A DNA stretch of 64,000 nt, taken from assembly GCF_019801145.1 (NCBI RefSeq), contig NZ_JAHVJQ010000010.1, forward strand, positions 1 to 64,000. The letters run 5' to 3'. Shown here in pieces: positions 57,431 through 64,000 of the stretch. Numbering within the stretch: position 1 is the first letter of the stretch; each line of letters begins with the position of its first letter. A program made the position numbers and the translations under genes. The notes under the pieces were generated by a model. The model was not told where the DNA came from, did no database searches, and saw nothing but the letters and a program-made list of their open reading frames with translations. The DNA is from Leisingera aquaemixtae (lineage in GTDB: Bacteria; Pseudomonadota; Alphaproteobacteria; Rhodobacterales; Rhodobacteraceae).

Positions 57431-59186
57431 CGGCACGCTCCTGCACTTGCTTCGGCTGCACCGCGGCGATGGGGTTGGGCATCTGCAGGAACAGCCCCTC
57501 CTGCGCTTGCGTTTCCAGCTCATCCACGTTGCGGGCGCGGGTCAGCAGGTTGGCCTTGGCGCTGAGCGCCGGTGAGGTCAGAAGGTAGCGGGCAAAATCT
57601 GCCCCGGCGCCGCTAAGGCGGCTGGCGGCAGAGGTCAGGCGGCGGCGCAGCTGCAGCAGCAGCGCGGGTTCCGCCGCCAGTCCGTCGCAGCCCAGGCGGC
57701 GGATCACCGCGAAGATCTGGTTGACCACCAGGTAATAGGCCATCCGCTCGTTGATATGGGCGCGCGGGTAGACCAGTGCGGGCTGCTCGGTCAGCGAGGG
57801 CTCCAGCGCGCTGAGGCGGGGCAGGGCGTCCTCGGTGATGAAATAGCCCTGGTTGTCGCGGTAGTAGCCGCAGGATGGCAGGCCGGTGCTGAGGTCCAGG
57901 AGGCTGTTCTGCTGGTGCGCCTCCAGTGCGATGCCGTGGCAGTCATAGAGGTCCAGCACCGGGTCGAGCAAGCAGTCAAGGTAGGCCTCGAACCAAAGGC
58001 GGGCGGTCTCTGCCGGGGCTTCGCCGCGCTGTGCCGCCAGCCGTTTGATGAGGCTGGTCAGGAGCGCGCTGCGGCCCGGAAGCGGATCGGCGGTGAGGGC
58101 GGCGAGGTTGTAGATACCGTTGCCCGCCGCGCCCATAAAGGGGTTGTCTCGCAAGATCACCTCAAACCCGCTTTCGCGGCGGCCAGGCAGGGACAGGGTC
58201 AGATAGGCCGGGTCGCTGATGATGCGGAAACGGGGGCTGTCGGCGTCCAGATGGTTCAGCAGCCGCGCCATCAAGACGCCGGTTTCCAGCTCATTGTGCT
58301 TGGTCACGCGCAGGGAATTGGTGAGCCGCACCGGGACCGAGAATTTCAGCATCCAGGGGCAATCGGGCGCGAAGAGCGTGCGCATGGAGGAAGTGGCGGC
58401 GAAGGCGCAACCGCCCTCCCCCAGATCGCGCAGGCGGCGGGAGGCTAGCAGCGCCTGCACGCCTGGGTCGAGCCGCAGCATCTGCGCCTGCAGCGGGTGG
58501 GTCGGGATTAGCACCTCATCGGGACGCAGCCGGAAGGCGCCGTCGAGGCCGGGGATCTGGCGGAGCAGATCGGAAGCTGTGCCTCGCGCGGCGCCTTGCG
58601 ATACGAGGCTTTTGTCGGCGGCAAAGAAGGTGAGGCGGAATTTATTAGCATATTCAGGCGCATAGGCTGCTTGCTGCCAGGGCGTCAGCCCGTCGCGGCT
58701 TTTGGGCGTGGGGTGCAGCCAGTGGCCGTAGGAGAGCGCCTGCTCTGCCGCCAGGAAGCTGCCGGGCTCGGCCGTGTTCGCGTGGCGGCGCAGGATATTC
58801 TCGATCTCGGCATTACTGTTGAAGAGGCCGCGCAGGAATTCCGGCAGATTGCCCGCATCACGGCTGTTCAGCCGAACGAAGCAGTCCTGCGCAATCAGGG
58901 TCAGGACTTGAACCGCCGGCGCCGCCTGCCAGCTGGTGGAGCCGTCAAAGAGGATTTGCGCAGGGCCGAAACGGTGGGGGCCGGCCTCCGAGAAATAGGC
59001 GATCTGGACCCGCAGCCGGGCGGGAATGTGGCTGAGCGGCAATTCAACCGCATCGCGGCTGCCGGTCAGGATGGCGCTGCCGGGGGTAATTTCGCGCAGG
59101 TAGGTGTTGAGCAGCGCCTGCAGCGAGGCGGTTTGCGCTGCAGCTGCGGCGCAGGGGCCGGGCTGGTGAGGGGGCTGAAAGCTCAT
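57417..59186 (-). CDS. asbA: NRPS-independent siderophore synthetase AsbA (IucA/IucC family)
   Basis: The 589-residue protein is a second NIS synthetase: GHWLHPTPKSRDGLTPWQQ is the ATP-binding GH-x2-HP-x2-K-like motif, IPTHPLQAQ follows, SSMRTLFAP and the C-terminal EAHQQNSLLDL complete the pattern. AsbA activates citrate and joins it to the first spermidine, the committed step of petrobactin. It is the first gene of the five-gene operon. ATG 59186 was chosen because GGGAGG lies six bases before it; a TTG at 59234 would extend it but lacks such a site. Confidence 0.9.
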   Translation of the reverse strand: MSFQPPHQPGPCAAAAAQTASLQALLNTYLREITPGSAILTGSRDAVELPLSHIPARLRVQIAYFSEAGPHRFGPAQILFDGSTSWQAAPAVQVLTLIAQDCFVRLNSRDAGNLPEFLRGLFNSNAEIENILRRHANTAEPGSFLAAEQALSYGHWLHPTPKSRDGLTPWQQAAYAPEYANKFRLTFFAADKSLVSQGAARGTASDLLRQIPGLDGAFRLRPDEVLIPTHPLQAQMLRLDPGVQALLASRRLRDLGEGGCAFAATSSMRTLFAPDCPWMLKFSVPVRLTNSLRVTKHNELETGVLMARLLNHLDADSPRFRIISDPAYLTLSLPGRRESGFEVILRDNPFMGAAGNGIYNLAALTADPLPGRSALLTSLIKRLAAQRGEAPAETARLWFEAYLDCLLDPVLDLYDCHGIALEAHQQNSLLDLSTGLPSCGYYRDNQGYFITEDALPRLSALEPSLTEQPALVYPRAHINERMAYYLVVNQIFAVIRRLGCDGLAAEPALLLQLRRRLTSAASRLSGAGADFARYLLTSPALSAKANLLTRARNVDELETQAQEGLFLQMPNPIAAVQPKQVQERADVPA

Positions 59187-59495
59187 CGCGGGCCTCCCGG
59201 CAGGGAGGGGGAAGGGGCGGGGTGCATGGTGCAAACGGGTCCCGTAGCCGTGCCGCGGCGCGCGCGGCAGGCGCCGGCGCGGTGCCGGGCCAGCGGGCGG
59301 GCCGGGTCAGATTTCGACAAGAACTAGCGGGATGGCTGGCTGCGGAGCGGCGCGGGCAAAGGGCTGGGCGCCGGATGTGAAGGTGAGATCACGCCGCCTG
59401 TTTAGCCTGTTCGGCAGCGCGGGGAAAGGGATTTCTGACTATTTTACTGAGGTTTGCGGCTTCGCGCGGAAACCTACCGCAACAGGCAGACGGAG
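59187..59495. other. Intergenic region with the asb promoter
   Basis: This stretch of about 310 bases between asbA and the receptor terminator holds no gene. On the minus strand a possible -10 TAAAAT (rc of ATTTTA near 59450) lies about 260 bases from asbA. GTAGGTTTCC nearby resembles one arm of the exbB promoter repeat (GTAGGTTTTCCTAC), a hint of shared control that needs a motif test. Confidence 0.35.
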
Positions 59496-59520
59496 CGGCA
59501 GCGCCGGGCAGGCGCTGCCG
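59496..59520 (-). terminator. Hairpin downstream of the siderophore receptor gene
   Basis: CGGCAGCGCC and GGCGCTGCCG form a perfect 10-bp stem with a 5-nt loop, nine bases after the receptor stop codon. It should end or protect the receptor transcript before the asb operon. Confidence 0.7.
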
Positions 59521-59528
59521 CGGGATGC

Positions 59529-61511
59529 TTAGAACTTGAGCGTGGCAACAACAGAGATGTTGCGGCCCGGCTCGTTGAAGGCGGTGATCACGTCGGACGT
59601 GTATTCGTTGCCATAGGTCGCGCGGTCGGCGTATTGCTTGTCGAACACGTTGTCGATGGCGGCGCGGATGGTCAGGCCGTTCAGCGACGGCGGGCTGTAT
59701 TCGGCAAAGAGGTTCAGCACCGCGTAGCCCGGCTGTTCCTGAGTATAGTCAGCATGGACGCCATTGTCGTTGGACAGGGCGGCCTCGACGCTGCCGCCGA
59801 CTAGCAGGTTCATGGCAGAGACCTCCTGCTGCACCTCAAACGTCAGAACCTTTCCGATCGGGGTGCCGGAATCGACCAGGAAGAAGCTTTCGGCTGGGGC
59901 GTCGTTGAAGGAGACGTCGCTGTTGTTCATGCTGAAGCGGGCAAAGCCGCTGTTCCAGCCGTAGGTGGCGGCGATGTTGAAGCCCTTGCTCTCGAAGTCG
60001 TTGGCGATGACCGTGTTTCCGGCAACGCCGCGGATGTTGTCGATATTCGTCTTGAACAGTTCGCCGCCCAGCGTCCAGTTGCCGCGCTGCCAGTCGGCGC
60101 CGACGATGATGTTCCTGGCGCGCGAGGATTGCAGGGCGGAGTAGTCCCAGTCTCTGAAGAACAGGAAGTTGTCCTCCAGGTCGTAGCCGCCGAAGACGTT
60201 GGAATAGCCCGCGTGCAGCGACAGCGCATCTGTCACGTCATAGACCAGCGACAGGTTGCCGCTTGCCCCGGACGGCGAGTCGGTGAAGGCGTTGCCGGTC
60301 TGGCCGAAGTCCTGTCCGGTGAAGTCCTGCCAGTCATAGCGCAGGCCGGCCGAGACGCTGAGGCGGTCGGTGGGATCGAGCCGGGCCTGAGCGAAAACGC
60401 CGATGTTCTTGCTTTCCTCGCCGGTTTCGCCGTTGGTCCAGGTTGCGGTCACCGTGCTTTCGCGGACCTGGTAGTCAACGCCGGCGGTGATTGTGTTGCG
60501 GTCCGACAAGTGGAAATCGTTCTGCAGCGTCAGCGCATATGTTTTCGAACTGGTCGCAGTGGAGTCGCCGAACGGGTCAGAGGGGCGGTCGACGTTGATA
60601 TCGGAGAAGCCGAGGGTCGCCGAAGGGTCCCAGAGGCCGGTTTCATTGCCGCTTTCATAGCGCAGCGAGGCGATGCGCCGCTTGGTGTAGTAGGGGGCGA
60701 AGCCGCGGGTGCTGGCGCCGAAGTTGGGCTGGAAGTTGCGGATCTCGTTGTCTTCAGCCTGCTGGAGCGACAGTTCGACCCGGTCGCCCTGGTCGCCCTC
60801 ATAGGCGAATTTCAGAAGGCCCGCGGTCAGGTTTGCATTGCTGCCGGTCACCTCGTTGCCGTCGCCGTCCTCGAAGTTGTCGCCGGTGGCGCGCTTGGCG
60901 TAGGCGAGGATTTCAAAGCCGTTGCTGCGCCCGGCAAGCGTCAGCGCACCCTGGGCGGTGTTGCCGTTGCTGGAATAGGACAGGCGGGACTGGCCGCCGA
61001 AGGTCGCGCCGTCCTCCAGGATGTCCCCGGCGTCGATGGTTTCCATCACCACCCGGCCGGCCAGCGCGCGGGGGCCTGCGTCGGCAGGGGCAACGCCGGG
61101 ATCGACGCGCACGGATTTCATCAGGCCGGGGTCAAAGGCATTGGCGCTGACGTGGTGGAAGGTGCGGTTGTTCTGGCTGACGCCGTCCACTTGCACTGCG
61201 AGGTTCAGCATGTCGACGCCATTGACGAAGATCTTCTGGGCGATGGGGATGCCGCCGCCGACGGAGACAGCGGCGATGCCCGCAAACAGGTCCTTGAGGT
61301 CGCCCATGGCGGCGCGTTCGATCTCGGCGTCGGCCACATAGATCGAGGTGGCGCGGTCGGCGGCGTTGCCGATCGGATCGCGCTGTTTGACCACGATCGG
61401 GTCGAGCGACAGGACCTCGTCGTCCTCCGCCAGCGCGGCGGAGGCGGTGATGAGAGTGAGCGCGGTGCTGCACAGCAGCCCGGACAGGCGGATGTTGGAA
61501 GTAGGTGCCAT
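59529..61511 (-). CDS. TonB-dependent outer-membrane receptor, probable ferric siderophore receptor
   Basis: The 660-residue protein has a signal peptide (about 1-28, ending in SAALA) and a TonB box-like region DPIVVKQ, a plug domain (VADAEIERAAMGDLKDLFAG to RALAGRVVMETI), and a 22-strand barrel rich in aromatic and polar residues that ends in the terminal phenylalanine (ISVVATLKF). Both sides of its gene point to the siderophore: asb genes downstream and spermidine genes upstream on the same strand. The ligand is probably the ferric petrobactin-like siderophore. Its start codon directly follows the 3' arm of a 9-bp hairpin and no normal ribosome-binding site is seen. Confidence 0.88.
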   Translation of the reverse strand: MAPTSNIRLSGLLCSTALTLITASAALAEDDEVLSLDPIVVKQRDPIGNAADRATSIYVADAEIERAAMGDLKDLFAGIAAVSVGGGIPIAQKIFVNGVDMLNLAVQVDGVSQNNRTFHHVSANAFDPGLMKSVRVDPGVAPADAGPRALAGRVVMETIDAGDILEDGATFGGQSRLSYSSNGNTAQGALTLAGRSNGFEILAYAKRATGDNFEDGDGNEVTGSNANLTAGLLKFAYEGDQGDRVELSLQQAEDNEIRNFQPNFGASTRGFAPYYTKRRIASLRYESGNETGLWDPSATLGFSDINVDRPSDPFGDSTATSSKTYALTLQNDFHLSDRNTITAGVDYQVRESTVTATWTNGETGEESKNIGVFAQARLDPTDRLSVSAGLRYDWQDFTGQDFGQTGNAFTDSPSGASGNLSLVYDVTDALSLHAGYSNVFGGYDLEDNFLFFRDWDYSALQSSRARNIIVGADWQRGNWTLGGELFKTNIDNIRGVAGNTVIANDFESKGFNIAATYGWNSGFARFSMNNSDVSFNDAPAESFFLVDSGTPIGKVLTFEVQQEVSAMNLLVGGSVEAALSNDNGVHADYTQEQPGYAVLNLFAEYSPPSLNGLTIRAAIDNVFDKQYADRATYGNEYTSDVITAFNEPGRNISVVATLKF

Positions 61512-61551
61512 AATTAACCCGTGTTCTAAGAGCTGTTAGCTTGGGTTAATT
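61512..61551 (-). promoter_or_regulatory. Inverted repeat abutting the receptor start codon
   Basis: AATTAACCC (transcribed strand, 61551-61543) pairs perfectly with GGGTTAATT (61520-61512), whose last base touches the ATG. The 22-base loop contains an inner CTAA/TTAG repeat and TTAGAAC, half of an Irr-type ICE box. The structure could hide the initiation region in the mRNA or serve as a protein operator. Confidence 0.6.
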
Positions 61552-61559
61552 CCTGGCTT

Positions 61560-61573
61560 GCCTTTTCAAAGGC
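61560..61573. promoter_or_regulatory. Palindrome upstream of the receptor gene
   Basis: GCCTTTTCAAAGGC has perfect 6-bp arms around TC, eight bases beyond the hairpin described above. It may be an operator in the receptor promoter or part of the end of the speB transcript. TTGAAA on the minus strand within it resembles a -35 element. Confidence 0.4.
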
Positions 61574-61704
61574 TTGGGCCTCTTAGGGAGCTGCCGTGCC
61601 GGGGGCAAGAGGGTATTGTTGAGTAAATTAGTTCGGTTCTCGCTGTTGCAGTTTTGCCGCTCAAGTGCAGCGGCCGGACGCAGTTGGCCCCGGCCGCCAA
61701 CGCG

Positions 61705-62565
61705 TTACTTGGCCGCTGCGAAAGACATCAGCGCATAGGTTATCTGGGCGGTGGTGAATTCCGACACCCGGCTGTCCTCGGTCGGGGCCAGCTCCACTAC
61801 GTCGCAGCCCGCCAGATTGCGGCCTGCCAGCGCTGAGCGCACGATGTTGAGCGCCTGATAGTAGCCGAGGCCGCCGGGGACCGGGGTGCCGGTGGCGGGC
61901 AGGATTGCCGGGTCCAGACCGTCGACGTCAAAGGAGACATAGACGTCCTGCGGAAAATCCTCGGGCAGGGTGACGGAGTGGATGTTGCCGGTGACCAGTT
62001 CCTCTGCGTCGATGGAGATCACGTTGCAGGCGGCGCGGCGGTCGACTTCCTCCTGGCTCATGGCGCGGACGCCGTACTGGGCGATGCGGATGCCATCCTC
62101 CTCGGCCAGCAGCTGCATCACTGAGGCGTGGGAGTGGCGTTCGTCCTGATAGGCCTTGCGCAGATCGGCGTGGGCGTCGATCTGGACGATGCCGACGGGG
62201 CGGCCCAATGCCCGCGCAACGCCGCGCACCGCACCGTAGCTGAGTGCGTGCTCGCCGCCCAGCGTCACCGGCACCGCGCCTGCGGCCACGGCGGCCTCGG
62301 TGCGGGCGGCGATGCGCTCCATCACCTGGGGCAGTGGGCCAGTGCAGTCGACGGCGTCCTGAGTCACGATGCCCGCGGCGCAGGGTTCAGCATCGCGGTA
62401 GAGGCGTTCCAGCTCGACGCTGGCCTCAAGAATGGCCTCCGGGCCGCCCTCCGTGCCGCCGCCGTAGGAGACGGTGCGCTCCAGCGGCACCGGAATCACC
62501 CGGAAGCGGGCGGTGGCTGGATCGCGTTCGGCGTCGCTCAGTTCGCCTTCGAGGAAGTAGGTCAT
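61705..62565 (-). CDS. speB: Agmatinase/arginase-family ureohydrolase (SpeB-like)
   Basis: The 286-residue protein has the manganese-binding motifs of the ureohydrolase family: GGEHALSYG, VQIDAHADLR (DxHxD) and YVSFDVDGLDP. Agmatinase splits agmatine into putrescine and urea; other members act on related guanidino compounds, so the substrate is likely but not certain. It overlaps nspC by four bases and would supply putrescine, the precursor of spermidine, in the same operon. Confidence 0.88.
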   Translation of the reverse strand: MTYFLEGELSDAERDPATARFRVIPVPLERTVSYGGGTEGGPEAILEASVELERLYRDAEPCAAGIVTQDAVDCTGPLPQVMERIAARTEAAVAAGAVPVTLGGEHALSYGAVRGVARALGRPVGIVQIDAHADLRKAYQDERHSHASVMQLLAEEDGIRIAQYGVRAMSQEEVDRRAACNVISIDAEELVTGNIHSVTLPEDFPQDVYVSFDVDGLDPAILPATGTPVPGGLGYYQALNIVRSALAGRNLAGCDVVELAPTEDSRVSEFTTAQITYALMSFAAAK

Positions 62566-63734
62566 GACAGGCGGTCCTTGAAATCGTCATAGGAGGGGGT
62601 GCGCAGGAGTTTCAGCGCGTCGGTATCGGAGTTCCACAGCGCAATTGCGGGCAGGGGAACGCCGTTGAAGGTGTTGGTCTTGACCATCGAGTAATGCGAC
62701 TGGTCGAGGAAGGCGATGCGGTCGCCGGGCTGCGGCGGGGTTGCAAAGCCGTAATCGCCGATCACATCGCCCGCCAGGCAGGACGGCCCGCCCAGCCGGT
62801 GCGGCGGCACGTCTGTGACTTCGCCCAAGAGGTCGGGGCGGTAGGGGGCCTCGATCACGTCGGGCATGTGGCAGGTGGCGGAGATATCGGTGATCGCTAG
62901 CGGCATGCTGTTTTCCGCCACATCCAGGATCTCGCCCACCAGGATGCCGGAATGCAGCGCCACCGCCTCGCCCGGCTCGATGAAGACCTCGACGCCGTAG
63001 GTTTCGCGGATATGGCGGATCAGGGCGATCAGCCCGTCGCGGTTGTAGTCCGGCATGGTGATGTGGTGGCCGCCGCCGAGGTTGATCCATTTCAGCTGCT
63101 TGAGGCGGCCGCCCATTTTCTCTTCCAGCGCGGCAAAGGTGCGCTGCAGCGGCTCGAACAGCTGTTCGCAGAGCGTGTGCATGTGCAGGCCTTCGACGCC
63201 GTCCCAGTCCTGATCGTTCAGCTGCGACACCGGCGTGCCGAGGCGCGAGCAGGGGGCGGTGGGGTCGTATTTCTCGTTCCATCCTTCGGAATGCTCCGGG
63301 TTCACGCGCAGGCCGATGGAGATGCTCTCGCCTTTCGCGCGGGCGTCGGCGATCAGCGGCGCAAAGCGGCGGTGCTGGGCCGGGGAGTTGAAGATCAGGT
63401 GATCCGACAGGCGGATGATTTCCGGCAGGTCGTCTGCCTTGAAGCCGGCGGAATAGGTGGTGACCTCACCGCCGAATTCCTCGCGCGCCAGCCGCGCCTC
63501 GTACAGGCCGGAGGCACAGGTGCCGGACAGGTAGCGCCGCACCAGCGGAGCCACGGCAAACATGGAGAACGCCTTGAGCGCCAAGAGGACGTTGGCACCG
63601 GAGGCATCCGCGACCTGTTTCAGGATCGTCAGGTTGCGCTCCACTGCGACCTCATCCACCACAAAACAAGGGGAGGGCACGCGGTACAGGTCAAATTTAG
63701 CGAAGCTGTCGGTAGAAAGCGCTTTGATGTCCAT
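62562..63734 (-). CDS. nspC: Carboxy(nor)spermidine decarboxylase
   Basis: The 390-residue PLP enzyme (alanine-racemase fold, group IV decarboxylase) has the PLP lysine in VLLALKAFSMF, the glycine loop INLGGGHHI, and the C-terminal GDRIAFLDQSHYSMVKTNTF with the second-subunit active-site residues. It removes CO2 from carboxyspermidine or carboxynorspermidine to give spermidine or norspermidine. Its partner, the carboxy(nor)spermidine synthase, is encoded just upstream (listed next). Spermidine forms both arms of petrobactin, so this cluster may feed the siderophore. Confidence 0.92.
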   Translation of the reverse strand: MDIKALSTDSFAKFDLYRVPSPCFVVDEVAVERNLTILKQVADASGANVLLALKAFSMFAVAPLVRRYLSGTCASGLYEARLAREEFGGEVTTYSAGFKADDLPEIIRLSDHLIFNSPAQHRRFAPLIADARAKGESISIGLRVNPEHSEGWNEKYDPTAPCSRLGTPVSQLNDQDWDGVEGLHMHTLCEQLFEPLQRTFAALEEKMGGRLKQLKWINLGGGHHITMPDYNRDGLIALIRHIRETYGVEVFIEPGEAVALHSGILVGEILDVAENSMPLAITDISATCHMPDVIEAPYRPDLLGEVTDVPPHRLGGPSCLAGDVIGDYGFATPPQPGDRIAFLDQSHYSMVKTNTFNGVPLPAIALWNSDTDALKLLRTPSYDDFKDRLS

Positions 63735-63804
63735 GGGTTTCTCTGATCCAGAGGCCCGGTAAGCACAACAGAGCTGAGCGGCTGCCCGGGCGGGGGCGGA
63801 ACGC

Positions 63805-63822
63805 GCCCGCCGTGGGGCGGGC
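63805..63822 (-). terminator. Hairpin between synthase and nspC
   Basis: GCCCGCC-GTGG-GGCGGGC is a perfect 7-bp stem with a 4-nt loop in the gap between the synthase stop at 63879 and the nspC start at 63734. It may reduce read-through and set the ratio of the two enzymes. Confidence 0.5.
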
Positions 63823-63878
63823 AGGCGCGTGCCAGCCGCTTGCGCGACTGGCGTTTGTGCAAGGAAAGCCGAAGCTGA

Positions 63879-64000
63879 TCAGAACTCCGGGTGGCCTTCC
63901 AGTTCGACCACCTGCCAGGGCAGGCCGTCGGTGTTCAGCATGTCCATGAAGGCATCCGGGTCCAACTGTTCCGTGTTCCACACGCCCGGCTCGCGCCAGG
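63879..64000 (-). CDS. C-terminal end of carboxy(nor)spermidine synthase
   Basis: Read on the minus strand from the right edge, 39 codons encode an ending that includes WREPGVWNTEQLDPDAF and GLPWQVVELEGHPEF before TGA at 63879-63881. This matches the C-terminus of saccharopine-dehydrogenase-like carboxy(nor)spermidine synthases, which join aspartate semialdehyde to putrescine or diaminopropane. It lies directly upstream of nspC, its known partner, supporting the assignment; the rest of the gene is outside the window. Confidence 0.8.
   Translation of the reverse strand, partial: WREPGVWNTEQLDPDAFMDMLNTDGLPWQVVELEGHPEF

Noticed and set aside
59187-59234. TTG start extending AsbA by 16 residues
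   Set aside because: No ribosome-binding site, whereas ATG 59186 has GGGAGG six bases upstream.
1-64000. CRISPR arrays, tRNA or rRNA genes, intact insertion sequences
   Set aside because: No regularly spaced repeats, no cloverleaf-like conserved arms, no rRNA-like sequence and no full transposase with terminal repeats were recognised by eye.

Overview
The window is a high-G+C, gene-dense stretch that most resembles a marine alphaproteobacterium of the Roseobacter group (Leisingera/Phaeobacter/Ruegeria-like). This assignment is inferred from gene content: a coxMNOP-type oxidase, a betaine/dimethylglycine catabolic cluster with an MttB homologue, an FNR-box-linked stress cluster and a petrobactin-type siderophore locus. 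No rRNA, tRNA, CRISPR array or replication origin was recognised. A CcdAB toxin-antitoxin pair and an IS3-family remnant hint at plasmid or chromid DNA or past mobility, but do not prove it.

Layout. 1-11.9 kb: end of an upstream gene (possibly a c-type cytochrome), then a stress/low-oxygen block: three UspA-type genes, CbpA/CbpM co-chaperones, a DUF5765 membrane protein, a zinc alcohol dehydrogenase, a Lon-like protease, a phasin, a CBS-pair protein and a Crp/Fnr-family regulator. Three FNR/Dnr-like boxes (TTGAT-N4-ATCAA type) stand before adh, the phasin gene and a tandem Usp gene, so much of this block is probably co-induced when oxygen falls. 12-26.6 kb: a quaternary-amine island. A plus-strand operon (dimethylglycine/sarcosine dehydrogenase-like, MttB-like methyltransferase, Ldh_2 reductase, DadA-like oxidase) with a divergent LysR gene converges on a minus-strand operon (DUF1989-GcvT fusion, then an Opu-type betaine ABC transporter) with a divergent LacI gene and paired LacI operators. 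26.6-34 kb: a two-component system with a membrane protein, a MocR-type regulator with a 20-bp palindromic operator, and a three-gene unit of unknown function. 34-38.7 kb: a five-gene alternative cytochrome c oxidase operon. 38.7-45.7 kb: a two-gene minus-strand operon for a 1846-residue helical, Ala/Lys/Glu-rich protein ending in an HExxH metallopeptidase-like domain and a CpXC zinc-ribbon protein, followed by a META-domain protein and a truncated PfkB kinase.

46.5-64 kb: an iron island. exbB-exbD-exbD-tonB energise outer-membrane uptake; an ABC exporter may release the siderophore; five tightly overlapping genes (asbA, asbB, asbC, a fused asbD-asbE, asbF) encode a complete petrobactin-type pathway; a TonB-dependent receptor is the likely importer. 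Next to it lie speB, nspC and the end of a carboxy(nor)spermidine synthase gene, which could supply the spermidine arms of the siderophore. A ccdAB module sits between the exporter and asbF.

The items most worth a second look are the giant HExxH protein with its CpXC partner, the corrinoid-less MttB/DMGDH/DUF1989-GcvT island, the siderophore-polyamine linkage, and a hairpin whose 3' arm abuts the start codon of the siderophore receptor.
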